A stretch of 64,000 nt of DNA from Rhynchosporium graminicola (Eukaryota > Ascomycota > Leotiomycetes > Helotiales > Ploettnerulaceae), in the NCBI GenBank assembly GCA_900074885.1, contig FJUW01000032.1, positions 186,001 through 250,000 of the forward strand, written 5' to 3'. A program made the position numbers and the translations under genes. A model generated the notes under the pieces. The model made no database searches, was not told the DNA's origin, and saw nothing but the letters and a program-made list of their open reading frames with translations. Of this stretch, positions 1 through 10,411 are shown one piece after another; position 1 is the first letter of the stretch, and each line of letters starts with the position of its first letter.

Positions 1-129
1 ATCAGTGAGATCAGGAACAATTATCCATGCCACCTCTGGCGGGATATCTTCGCCCTTTGCTCGCGTAGACGCCGGAATGTGCGTTGTAGGAATCTTCCGT
101 GGACTCGGATCCGCACTTGGAAGTACGAC
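1..129 (-). CDS. Partial exon of an unidentified gene running off the left edge
   Basis: On the minus strand a frame runs open from about position 129 to the window edge. It starts right after a candidate splice acceptor (ctttag) at 135-130. The translation has a protein-like composition rich in Pro, Thr and Ser and includes the stretch IPTTHIPASTRAKGEDIPP. No start codon or upstream exon could be placed, and the next gene begins only 180 bp away on the other strand. I do not recognise the family. The plus strand is also open here for about 55 codons but reads as Arg/Cys-rich, less protein-like sequence. The call rests on composition and one splice site only. Confidence 0.33.
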
Positions 130-214
130 CTAAAGTGTTCCAGTTTTCACGTTACTAGCAGGTAGAGACCGAAATTCACAATAGCATTGGCATTTGATAG
201 GAGAAATGAATAGC

Positions 215-223
215 ATATAATAA
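215..223 (+). promoter_or_regulatory. TATA-like element upstream of the pectate lyase gene
   Basis: The sequence tataataaa lies about 90 bp before the ATG of the pectate lyase gene, a suitable distance for a fungal core promoter. It is a match by eye with no support for a transcription start. Confidence 0.35.
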
Positions 224-308
224 AGAACGCACCCTTCTCCAAAGTACTGCTATTCCTAAGCTCTGTGATCAGCTACATTCATTCTTCCGTAACGAATATC
301 TATTCAAT

Positions 309-1145
309 ATGCAGTTCTCCGCCACTATCGCCGTAGCCATCTTGGCCAGTGTGACTGCTGGACAGACACTCAACATCCCAACCAGAGTTGGAAATATCGT
401 ATCACTATCGTCTCCAAGTGCGATTTCTGGAGTAGTTGACATGGGCAACAAGGAATTCGATCGCGGACGTGCATGCGACACCGATGCTGATACCGGAAGC
501 AGCTCTGCTGTCTTCATTCTGGCTGATGGGGCGACTCTCAAGAACGTTATCATTGGAGCGAATCAGCTCGAAGGAGTCCACTGCAAGGCATCCTGTACTT
601 TGATCAATGTCTGGTTCCGTGACGTTTGCGAAGGTAATTTCGCCGCATGTCGTTTGTTTAACTTCTCGCTAAATATATCTCAGATGCCATCTCACTTCTC
701 GGCACGGGAAACGCATTGATTCAAGGAGGTGGTGCCAACGCCGCGAAGGATAAGGTTGTTCAACACAATGGAAAAGGGACTGTAACAATCAAAGATTACA
801 CCGTTACGGGGGCTGGCAAGGTCTATCGTGCTTGTGGGAACTGCTCCAACAATGGAGGACCAAGAAAGGTCATCATCACCGGTCTTCGTGCCAAGGGTGT
901 GACCTCTGACATCGCTGGAATTAACAGCAACTATGGTAAGTGTGATTGTCTGTCATCGTGGCTCTTGCTAATTTTTAACAGGCGATACTGCCACTATATC
1001 TGGATCTTGTGGAAGCAGCGTCAAGAATGTCTGCCAGGAGTTCAAGGGTGTGGACAAAAGTCAGAAAATCGAGTCGCCAAAGCTGACCACCAAGAACGCT
1101 TGCTTAGGTGCTCAGGGAAAGCTCGCTACTCTTCCAGCTTGCTGA
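309..1145 (+). CDS. Secreted pectate lyase, polysaccharide lyase family 3
   Basis: Three exons, 309-633, 684-935 and 982-1145, give 246 residues with all phases matching. Residues 1-18 are a signal peptide ending ASVTAG. The mature part shows the compact PL3 layout: a parallel beta-helix with repeated short strands, a Cys-rich middle (VHCKASCTLINVWFRDVCED, then ACGNCSNNGG) and a Cys-containing C-terminus. Family knowledge: PL3 enzymes cleave de-esterified homogalacturonan by calcium-dependent beta-elimination outside the cell, and about 240 residues is normal. The protein appears complete. It lies alone, about 290 bp (stop codon to stop codon) from a convergent membrane-protein gene. The likely role is degradation of plant cell wall pectin. 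Confidence 0.9.
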
Positions 1146-1432
1146 ATCATGGCACTTTGCCTATTCTGAATCTTTAAGGGAAGCTGGAATGTCGTTCATG
1201 TATATATTTCTTCTTGTGGGCATTGAATGTACATACCCTTTTGCGAACATAGTCAAATGCTTCGAATTTGCTGGTTGTATACTGCCATTTGTACCATCTA
1301 CTGGATCGTGTATTGGTGTGAGAACCGACGGTACAGAAATAAATTAATTTCTGATTCAATCAGGTCAGGCAAAACATGCCATGACTCGGCACATGCGTAT
1401 CAACCTGTATAATTTGGATTCGATGCCACCAT

Positions 1433-2746
1433 CTATCCTCGATATGAAAACAACTCTGCCCTTCCTTTCCATTGTGGCTGAGTAGGCGCTTCGTAGGGTC
1501 CTGTATTTCCAGATGCCGGACTTTGTAACTCGGCCCCATGCGGTGGGCTCTGGGAATATCCACCAGGAGCTGGACTGGCGGCCGATATTAGTGGACTTTT
1601 AATCTCAGTTACTGGGATTGGATAATTTATATCGTGATTTTGTTGTGGTACGGCAGTGTAGTTTGGGGCATTTCCTTGCGGCATCCCACTTGCATAGGCA
1701 TCAGTAGCACCTCCATTTGGTCCCCTCGAGGCTTGCTCTGTTTTTGTCTTCTTTAAATTCCTTCGGTAAAGCATAAAGGCGACAAGAAAAAGCGCTAGAA
1801 CACCCAAGGATCCTATCACGATTCCAGCTATCGCCCCAGCAGATAGGCCTTTATTGGAAGGGGACGTATCGCTCGAGTTTTGGTTCTGATTATCCTTGCT
1901 GCTTGAGGCGCTGCTTGTAGGATTTGTCCCCGGAGGTTTTGTTGCTGTCCCCTCAAGGATCTGAGTGACTATCACTGTTGCCCCGTCACTTCTAGTGCTC
2001 GTCATCGTCGCTGTTCGAGTGGGACGAGAAATCGAGCTATTGTGCTTAGTATCTAAGTCTCACTCAACAAAGCATGCCCTGAGCAACAACTTTGTTCTCT
2101 AACACCTTGCCAAATCCGACTCACCTTGTTCCCACCTGGTCTACCAATGTAGCTATCTTCGATGCAGCTACGGGTACATCATTGTACTGACATATTCCAC
2201 CGTAATTTCCTATAGGAAGTACTCCATACTGTCCTTGTGGACCTACGCAACGAAGAATTAGCAAGTCTCCCTAAGATGTCTCGAGAAAATGAAAAGATAG
2301 ATCTCCAGATAATCATGAGACGTGGTAAAAAAAGGAAGGAATATGGCCTTCCCCATTGCGTACTTACAGCAAAAGTAATACTCCGTGTCATGCGCTTGGT
2401 ATAGACTCCAGGTACTGTTAAAGCAGGCGGGAAAATTGGAAACATTGGTTCTGCAATCATCCTCTGGCGCAAGAGACTATTAGCATTTAAACGATTTACT
2501 AAGAAGTCACTTACTACTCGGACAACAATAATGAGCACCCGCGCCGAAGCAAGTGTCACCAACAACACAACACCCTGTTGTCGGAAGACTCCCTTTACAT
2601 GTCACCGAAACATCCTCGGGACAAGACGATCCAGGGATTGCAAGTGCCCACGATCCTTGGTAAATCGCTCGATTTTGAAGACCATCCACAAAAGCGATGG
2701 CTTGAGATATTGAAAGGGTCGAAAGCAAGAGATATGTAGAGACCAT
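1433..2746 (-). CDS. Single-pass membrane protein with Cys-rich ectodomain
   Basis: Four exons on the minus strand, 2746-2515, 2463-2368, 2242-2125 and 2036-1433, give 349 residues in frame. Residues 1-18 are a signal peptide. A Cys-rich ectodomain follows, with the motifs CCVVGDTCFGAGAHYCCPS and DDCRTN, then a Ser/Thr-rich stalk. A transmembrane helix lies near residues 215-239 (AGIVIGSLGVLALFLVAFML), followed by a basic stop-transfer RRNLKK and a Pro/Gln-rich cytoplasmic tail. The arrangement resembles fungal wall-sensor-like (Mid2/Wsc-type) proteins, but the ectodomain was not matched to a named domain. The function is unknown; a role in sensing or anchoring at the cell surface is inference. 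The first intron (2514-2464) uses the acceptor gcgccag, because the nearer ctaatag breaks the frame. Confidence 0.72.
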
Positions 2747-4066
2747 AATGAAATTTGTACAACGCCTATCGCGAACAGTGTAAAGGAAAGAGGAAGGACC
2801 AATTCATAGATAGGCACTTGACAAATCCTCAGCCGCACCTTGGTAAGACTAAAGTCTGCCTCGTCGACCTCGCGATGCACGGACAGTGCATATCGATCAG
2901 TCGTCTGATCTCCTGATTGGATGTCATGGAGGTTCTTTGTACACATGCGTGACTCAATTGGGCTTCTGAATCGTTGCCCAGGCGGGTGGAAGGCTTGGTA
3001 CATCCACAGTAATAATTCCGACGCATTTGATTTGATCTTTAATCTTATTCGGATCCTTCAGCCTTGGTATTGATCTCTTTCGGCGATCAGCGCGCAACTC
3101 GGCAATCACGGAGTTGGTAATTTGGAGACACGCGGCAAGAATATCGCGTGGCAACTACGTCTCTGGAGACCAAAAACTTCCGACTTTGATGTACAATTTC
3201 GTTGCATTGAGATTGCCAAATGATTTATCGCCAATTATATTGGTTGGTTATAGTCAACAATTCTTGAGCTACTCAGTAACCGAGCCGAGCCCAGCAAAGT
3301 CATCCATGATCTCCAAGAAATCCATCATCTCAGTTCAGTCTAAATCCTAACAATACGAAGGGAACTCATGTTGATGCAATCAGTCCTTGAGCTTTTGAAG
3401 AAATAAATTAATTTGCCAAATTTGATTAGTGCTGGCGAATTTCCTAAAATTCTCAAACCTCTCGAAGACCAAACTTGAATCTTCCAAAGAACCTTTTGCA
3501 AGTTCTGACCGTGATTGCTAGTTCAGAAGAATAGAATTTTTCTCAATCCACTAAATTGTAGATTGCTGGAGAATAATTCCCTGAGGTACCATACGCGAAT
3601 TAATCTGTTTGGCATTAGTTGCTTCTTTCCATCAATCAAAGCTGTGGCTCCTTCCTTCTCCCCAAAAGATCAGCATATTTGCATCGGTATTCGTTGGGTT
3701 TCGATGACTATTATGAGATTTTTAGGTCGTCGCTTTCATGCTGGAAAGTTCTACTAGGAACTCTTTATCTACCACTGCTCCTCGTCTTACTATACACTTC
3801 CCACTTCAGACCTGCCTTGGTGATTCTCTCACAGCTTCAGACTTCATGCAACTTAGCTCTACAGTCTCCGAGAATCTCCAGCTTCTTCAACAATTGCTCA
3901 CATCACAAACGAGTAAGCTCACCTCAAAAGCACTTACGCCAATCCTCTTCGACATCTTCGACTCTATCACACAAAGGCAAGGCAATTCAATCTGACCGAC
4001 AAGGCAATGGCAACCTCAAGAGCGATCAGGAAAGAAGGCTAAGCTCTCGCTGTGAGTGGAACTTCC
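2747..4066. other. Intergenic region, no gene recognised
   Basis: This holds the promoter of the membrane protein gene on the minus side and the 5' flank of the BTB gene on the plus side. Short frames occur on both strands, the longest around 3620-4107, but none shows a family motif or consistent splicing. Confidence 0.5.
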
Positions 4067-4453
4067 ATGTCGCAAAATTTTATCAAATATTATCAGGGGT
4101 ACAGTGACAGCTTCCAACACCAACTACGGGTCATAGTTGGCAAAACCAAGACTGAAGTGTTCGTTCAAAGGAGCATGATCTGCCACCAATCCGAGTTCTT
4201 CAGGTCCGCTTGCAATCCGCGTTGGGAAAGCGGAAAGACCAATACCATCACCCTCAATGAGGAAGACTCAGTCATCATTTCGATCTTCCTGAGCTGGCTC
4301 TACACAAGTGACATCAAGCATAACGAAGGGTACATTTCTATCGACGGCAAGGAAGCTCCATGTGATACGATCCTGAAAACTCATTGGATGCAACTTGTTC
4401 AATGCTTCGTCTTTGGAGAGATGCTGATGGCCACCACCTTCAAAGGTCTTTGA
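4067..4453 (+). CDS. Short BTB/POZ domain protein, possibly truncated
   Basis: The frame encodes 128 residues from the ATG at 4067. A longer reading from 4052 would need a GTG start. Residues 10-120 match the fungal BTB/POZ pattern: a VIVGK strand, FVQRSMICHQSEFFRSAC, a hydrophobic D-x-I-I-S-IFLSWLYTSDI segment and VFGEMLMATTFK. Typical fungal members continue for about 100 residues after this point, ending in a Trp/His/Cys-containing tail, but here a stop follows TFKGL. No intron that restores the tail was found. BTB domains mediate dimerisation or binding to cullin-3; the substrate is unknown. A second, broken BTB copy follows within 500 bp, so this copy may also be decaying. Confidence 0.6.
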   Translation: MSQNFIKYYQGYSDSFQHQLRVIVGKTKTEVFVQRSMICHQSEFFRSACNPRWESGKTNTITLNEEDSVIISIFLSWLYTSDIKHNEGYISIDGKEAPCDTILKTHWMQLVQCFVFGEMLMATTFKGL

Positions 4454-4942
4454 TACAAAGAACAACCCATTATTGGCTGCTGGTAAGCCTGGCACCGACG
4501 TCGAGCTCGATTGCTTCGGTAGTTACCAAGAGAGCCAGCCAAGTCATCACCTTCTTCTTTCCTTCTCAGTCAACAGGCTTTGATACTGTCAGAAATTAAG
4601 TTACGATCGATCCTCTGGCTCCTGTCAATCTGCTTTCACCCCGGAGGATCATCTGCCTCTGAATCAATCAATTTCGAAAATGAATCTTCACTGACTCGTC
4701 TCAGTCTAGATAATCCCGTCGTATCCTTAGGGAACGAGCTCTGGAATCAGCCTTCCTCGAAGGGCCGGCTTTTGCATTCGGCATTACTCAGGGTAGACTC
4801 ATTCAACATGAAATAGGATTGTCACCTGAGTCCAGCATGCAATCGTTCATTGACCGAGGCCGTGCAGGGAAGACTGAAGTGTTGTAAGTCAGAGTATTCG
4901 GGCTCCAACACTGTAAGCACCAACGTACTCAACAGACCAGTT

Positions 4943-5427
4943 CAACCCAAGATACATGAGCTAGTAACCATTATTCTTGATATTGGAAAGTCTTTCGAGG
5001 TTGAGACGGGACTCCTGGTACATAATTCTCACTTCGGTGCAATCTTCAGGTCCTCAAATGCCTGGTATGAGACGAATTCTGGTGTGGTTCACTTCGAGGG
5101 TTTCGACCGGGTCTCTAAGCGCGTGTACTTGAACTGGCTTAACACCGGCAACATCGAAGACTAGTATCTGATGCAATTCATGCCTGCCTATCCTCCGAAA
5201 CGATGGAAAAAGTCGATAGACTAGGGCTGCTGAATAAGGACATCATGGTAGCTGTCGCGGGGATTAGGATGCGCAGTCAATTCGTTAGACGATCAGGTGA
5301 ATGTATGCCGTGGGACAGATTGAAGTGCAGACATCATATCCATCCTGAAGGGCCGTTGGAGGGCGTGTGCGGAGATATGTACAGCATTGAGAGAGAATTC
5401 AAAAGGTATCTGAATCCGCCGGGGTAG
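4943..5427 (+). pseudogene. Broken BTB/POZ gene copy with internal deletion
   Basis: Frame 1 (4943-5163) encodes the N-terminal half of a BTB domain: KIHELVTIILDIGKSFEVE, then LLVHNSHFGAIFRSS and YLNWLNTGNIE, then a stop. Frame 2, open from 5155 to 5427, encodes what looks like the C-terminal tail of the same family: RRLVSDAIHACLSS and PWDRLKCRHHIHPEG. The middle of the usual protein, about 60 residues between TGNIE and RRLV, is missing. The two frames overlap at 5155-5163, so the break sits there. No ATG starts frame 1. I read this as a BTB gene inactivated by a deletion with frameshift. A very short intron could not be built because no GT donor lies at the join. Confidence 0.55.
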
Positions 5428-6010
5428 AGGGAGTGGACGGATGCAGAATTCTTGAAAATAATCTGGAAATGAACCATATATCATGATGTAGAGAACGGAG
5501 GACAAAGCTCTCTTTAGGCACTCGTTGTATCTGGTGGTCTGTACAGGTAGAGAGACTCCTTTTGAGACTTTAAATAGATAGATAGACGCATCGAATAAGA
5601 CATAAAAACAAACATGACCTGATTTACGTCTGGCATTTTTCACATTTTGAAACCAAGCTGGACCATCTCCATCAATCTGCGCGTCACGATTCCTTTCACG
5701 GATGATGTGGTTGTTGTTTACACATCTCGCTTGACTAGCGCAGGTATCTATTTGTGGAGAGACGCCATGTAAAGGTATACGTGCCTATCAGAACTGAGCA
5801 ATCTGGTTGCCGAGGGATTTGCCCGAAGAGACGGCAAGATGGAAATCACATATTCGGAAAGGGATCCTGGCACTCGAACAAAATGATAAGTTTGGAGCGG
5901 AAATTCATTCCATTTCACGTCTCAATTCTCCAGAGAAAGATCACAGGCTCATCGCTAACGTCAATCATAACTACATGTGTTTCGTCTCGCCTCTCTCTCG
6001 ATCAAACTTA
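5428..6010. other. Intergenic region downstream of the DUF7514 gene
   Basis: This stretch separates the BTB remnant from the 3' end of a minus-strand gene and probably contains its 3' untranslated region. No other feature was seen. Confidence 0.5.
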
Positions 6011-7828
6011 TCAAGCATGAGCAGGATACCTCCTACCATCCACGCCTCTCAAAGGACTAACAGGCCTCTTATCTCCCCTATCCCTCTCCCTATCTCTATC
6101 CCTAAAATTCCTCCCTTCAGGCACAGTCAGCGGCACTCTCCCATTAACAACAGCTTCCCTATCACGTTCCCTATCTCTATGCCTATACCTCCCATCCTGC
6201 CCACTACCCCTCGAATCATCCTCATAACTATTCCTTTGACTCCTCTCTTTTTCCCTCCTCTTACGCTCCCTCTCCCTATCGTCTCTGGATCTCCCACCCT
6301 CTTCTTCCAAATTCCCTCCGCTAGTACCCCTCCACAGCTCTCTTGCCGCCTGACCATCTAGATCTCTCCAGCGAACGTTCCCACCACTTGCACTTCGACT
6401 ACTGCTCCTTGGCTTAGCCCTCTGAAGATCCCTGTCTCGATCTCTCTTCCCTAGGAGAAATGGCGCTGAAAGCTTTCCCGTGATATCGATCGGGATGCTT
6501 GGAAAACTCTTCCGCTTCCTCCCCTCATCCTCATCTTTATCCCTACCACGATCCCTCTCCCTCTCTCTCGCATGTCTCTGCTCAGGTGCCTCACCCGTCA
6601 TCGAGTACCTAACCGCAACAGGCGGCGACGGGCCCGGTCGCTCATGCGCATAACTCCTACGTCTTCTCCTCCTCTCAGCGATAGGCGTACTAGGACTGCC
6701 TTCTTCGCTACTACTCGCATCCTCACTCATACTGCCCATCCTCGCATGTCGAGGATGACTATGCCGCCTCGTATGATCCTCCCTGTCCATCTGCGGTGGA
6801 TTCGGCATTTCCTGTGGACTCGGCATAGTATTCTCGGGGAAACTAGCTCTGCGACCTCTACCACCACGTACTGCTGGATCTTCCGGCCCGAGAAAATGTC
6901 GAGCCCGGTGTGAGGGCGCTCGCGTCAGGGGTGGACGCACGGGAATAGGCGCGCTGCCTCGAACACCAGTGCTGGAGACATGGTTATATGCAAACGGTCG
7001 TCCCGTACCACGCATCGATTTCGGCTCGAAGTAATCAGGGTCAACTCGTGGTCGAGGAGGTCGCACATGTGTGTATCCGGCTTGCACTTTAGGTCGAGGT
7101 GGTAGGTGAGGGCGTACCTCTTCATCGGGAGAGGCTCTGTGTCGTAGTTCTTGCGCGCACTGGTCGTGCCATTTTGCTATGTCGGGGTCGGGAACGAGAG
7201 GGAAGGCCTCCTGTGGTAGTGGGAGGGGAAAAGGTAGACCTGTGAGCGGATTGAAGATCGGGAAGAGGCGGATAGCATTTTGTATGAATGGGACATGTTC
7301 TTCTGGTCCCAGGAGGATTTCGATGCTCTGCCACCGGACAAAGCCTTTCGGCGTGAGGGCGGGGATGGTAGGAGGGGAGAAGTCATTCTGTTGGATGAGT
7401 GTATGTTGGCAACCTATGGAGGCGTAGATCCAGGATACAGAAGGGTGAGGTACGTCAACGAAGAGGGCTGTAGTACAAACATCAGTTGTAGCCTTGCAGA
7501 TGCTTGAAGTGTAGACAAACAGTCATAATTCCCTCCCACAGCCTTGTAGAAGCTGGCTAGCTTGTCTGGAGTCAAAGCCTTCTCGTCTGTATTGCCTACT
7601 GACTCGCTCTGCATCTCATCAGCCTTGTCCTGATCCACTGCCTATTACCCCACTACTCACAATATACGTCGCTACGCCACGGAGCAGCGCTTCCAACACC
7701 TTCGTTGGCTTCTTGTCCGTCTCGAAGAGATATCCGTAGTATGAGTGCGCATCTGGCGCATTTGTAGATGGCTGAGGCGGAGGGGGCTGGGCTTCTGGCT
7801 GGGGAGGAGCTTGCGGTTGTGTAGACAT
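6011..7828 (-). CDS. DUF7514 domain protein with Arg/Glu/Asp-rich tail
   Basis: Three exons, 7828-7661, 7608-7521 and 7467-6011, give 570 residues. After a Pro/Gln-rich start, residues about 25-190 form the conserved part: YGYLFETDKKPTKVLEALLR, then DEKALTPDKLASFYKAVGGN, LFVDVPHPSVSWIY, GFVRWQSIEILLGPE and NAIRLFPIFNP. This is the pattern of the ascomycete DUF7514 family. The remainder is disordered, dominated by RERERDRD-type runs and phosphorylatable SP sites, much like RNA-processing factors. The first intron (7660-7609, 52 bp) is supported by a gctgatg branch-like site; a nearer acceptor would make it only 31 bp. The biochemical role of the family is unknown, and a nuclear or RNA link is only suggested by the charged tail. 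Confidence 0.82.
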
Positions 7829-8881
7829 GTTCAGCGGGCATCAAGGTCGCGTTGATCGTGTTCGTGAGGGTATTTTCATGTTTGGAGTTTGCGATCATGG
7901 GATCTGCTCTTGTCGCGAAGTTTGCCTGCTGTTCACTGGTCGTATCCTGACGCCTCGGGCAATAACAACTCAGTAGCAAGCTGAAGAGCTGAGCTGCCTG
8001 ACGGATCGTTCCTTGTTGTTCGTTGCTTTTGACAACAAGCGGATTCATCCGAACGAGGGAGCGGTGAAGAAAATATAGAGGAACATGAGGGGCAGTTGCC
8101 GCATTGTCTCAGCCATAGAGCTGGGTCAATCCAGGGATGTGTTTGACATGAGGGCATTCATTTTCTGCTTATTTTCTCTCGAATTGTAATGTTTCTGTAC
8201 AAGGATCGTAAACTGATCGAGAATCTGGGGAGGATCTCAAGTGTGGATATCGGACGGGACGCGCCGCGAGTGGGTCTACCCTTGTACTTCAATTGTGCAT
8301 TGTGTATAAAAAGTAGAGGTCAAATCTTCTACATTATTACATGGAAGTTTTGAACAACTAAAGTGTCTTCGTACGATATAGGACTTGTAGCTTTTCACTT
8401 CTGAGGCAGAGTTTCATGGAGCAGTATAGTCACAACGAGACTGGCAGTTCGTTTTTGGTGAAGTGAAGAACAAGTCCCGTAACAGTTTCGTGACATTCAA
8501 GGATCAGTCCACTAGAAGCTTTAGAATTGTTCGTGATAGTAACAAATGACCAAAGTAAATTCCTAGAATGACTTTCTGAGTTCGATTACTAACTATTTCA
8601 ACAAAAGTGTCATGGAACCTTGACGATCTCAACTTGGATCGACCATTCCATTAACCGAGGACGAGTTATCCCAGGCATAATATTACATGGTCGCTTTCAG
8701 ACAATTAAAATTAGGTTCCATTAATTCTATAAGGGTTTATGTACTCGCGCCCGGTCTTCCTGCTCATCCAAAGCTGCATTACAAATTGTCACCGACTAAA
8801 TCGAACGCCATATCCGAAAGCGCCTTGCAAATTACAACTCTGAACGCGCAAAACAAAGATACTCCCGTCTCTACTCCTTGT
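7829..8881. other. Intergenic region between DUF7514 and arrestin genes
   Basis: It contains the upstream region of the DUF7514 gene and the 3' side of the arrestin gene. A plus-strand tataaaa occurs at about 8305, but no plus-strand gene was recognised after it. Confidence 0.45.
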
Positions 8882-10411
8882 CTATCCCCTTCCAGGAGCC
8901 ACAAACTTTCTCGGGACAAAATTATCATAGCTAGGAGGCAACTCCATAGCCACAGGTCTCAAAACACTCCTTCCAACCAAGTCCTCACTTGGAACTTCTA
9001 GGACTCGCGGCTGGAAATACTCCTCAGCTTCCTGTGCCGCTAACTCAAGAGCGGCCTCTTCGGCGGTCATTGAAGCTCTCCGACCATTGTTTCCATCCGC
9101 TGCGATCTGTACCGGTACATGCAAGTTCACTGTAGACGCAGGAACCCCCGTGCCAGGTGTGTGGATTGTAAGCGAGAAGTCGATACAGTAGGCTCGTGAT
9201 GCGATGCAAGAGTAGAATGTTGGGATCCAAGCTTTGGACGAGGGAAGAGTAATCGGTACGAGGATACTGGCAGTATAGTATGTGTTGCCGTCTTTCGGCG
9301 GTGAGTGTTCGTCGTCTGAGAAGTCTGAGGAGCCGGTCGAAGTAGCTGAGCTTCGACGGCTGTAAGCTGGAGATGAGCATTGCCGAGTCCATACCACTGA
9401 TTCCACACACCGGGAGTTGATGGATACGGAGGCATCGTAGGATCCCCTTGTTATGTCGAATTGTATCTGGTCACTGTGATGTGCTGGGAAGTCTGATACT
9501 GGCTTGGTTCCGAAGAATGTTGTTGATTTGATCTTAGTAGCCAAGCTGCCTAATCTAGGTGGTTGAGAAGAAGTATTGTGAGGATCGAATCTAAGATTGA
9601 CAGTCGCCATTGTCGTTGGCTGTATCGTGGTGGTTGCAGAAGGAGATGGGATGACAAGGGCACTGGGCTGTTCTGCAGATACGGAGATTCTTCCCAATTT
9701 ACCCGAGAACATGCCCTTCTTCAACGACTTGGTCTTGCTCAGTACGAATTCCTTATCCAATGGTCTGATGGTCATTGGAGGTGCTTCAGAAACAGCTGGT
9801 ATGATATGAAGCTTCCTAGAACTCTCTGCCAAGACCACATTCTCGCCGTCTTGGTCTCTAGTCCGGGTAACCTTCACTTTGATACAATAGTCAACCAAAG
9901 CCATATCGGGCGACAGATCGTCTTTGCCTGAGATACTCCGATCTCCCATGCTGGGAGGAAGCTGCAAGTGAGCATGCTGGATATGGTCTCCAACAACAGT
10001 ATGTGAGCAAGCCTTAGGAAGTAACTGATCTGGTACGACGAAGTTGAACGGGAAAGTGTATGTTCTACCCACTTCAGCGATTCTTGGTTGAGGATAGTCG
10101 GATTCTCTTATTGGCATGACGAGCTTGAGGAAGTTGTGTTTGGCTGTAGTACGTGATCTGGCCGCATGTGGTGACATGTTTTCGATAGCTGCTCTTACGG
10201 TGCCTTCCAAAGTTATCTGGATCTCGTCGAAGCGAGCTTCATGTGGAGCTGTGATGTTGACTTGCCCCGACAGAGCATCAAATGTCGTGTAGACTTTCCC
10301 ATCAGTATGATTTTCAAGGATAATTTCCATATCTGGTCGGCCATTCTGGGCAATCTTCTTGTAGGCTGAGGCAATCGTGCCAGTGGTGGAGTAAATAGAT
10401 GCGGTCGACAT
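8882..10411 (-). CDS. Arrestin-like (alpha-arrestin) trafficking adaptor
   Basis: A single exon of 509 residues from the ATG at 10411; the frame continues upstream but without an ATG. The N-terminal half has the arrestin_N pattern: beta strands with the Y-T-T-F-D-x-L-S-G-Q-V-N-I segment near residue 40, an ITLEGTVR strand, and FPFNFVVPDQLLP near 140. A second beta-sandwich follows (VDYCIKVKV, LVPITLPSS, STVNLHVPV). Near the C-terminus is ELPPSYDNF, which contains a PPxY motif. Family knowledge: fungal alpha-arrestins use PPxY to recruit the Rsp5-type ubiquitin ligase and so direct permeases to endocytosis. The cargo cannot be read from sequence. Ser-rich loops (RRSSATSTGSSDFSDDE) suggest phosphorylation. 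Confidence 0.82.
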   Translation of the reverse strand: MSTASIYSTTGTIASAYKKIAQNGRPDMEIILENHTDGKVYTTFDALSGQVNITAPHEARFDEIQITLEGTVRAAIENMSPHAARSRTTAKHNFLKLVMPIRESDYPQPRIAEVGRTYTFPFNFVVPDQLLPKACSHTVVGDHIQHAHLQLPPSMGDRSISGKDDLSPDMALVDYCIKVKVTRTRDQDGENVVLAESSRKLHIIPAVSEAPPMTIRPLDKEFVLSKTKSLKKGMFSGKLGRISVSAEQPSALVIPSPSATTTIQPTTMATVNLRFDPHNTSSQPPRLGSLATKIKSTTFFGTKPVSDFPAHHSDQIQFDITRGSYDASVSINSRCVESVVWTRQCSSPAYSRRSSATSTGSSDFSDDEHSPPKDGNTYYTASILVPITLPSSKAWIPTFYSCIASRAYCIDFSLTIHTPGTGVPASTVNLHVPVQIAADGNNGRRASMTAEEAALELAAQEAEEYFQPRVLEVPSEDLVGRSVLRPVAMELPPSYDNFVPRKFVAPGRG

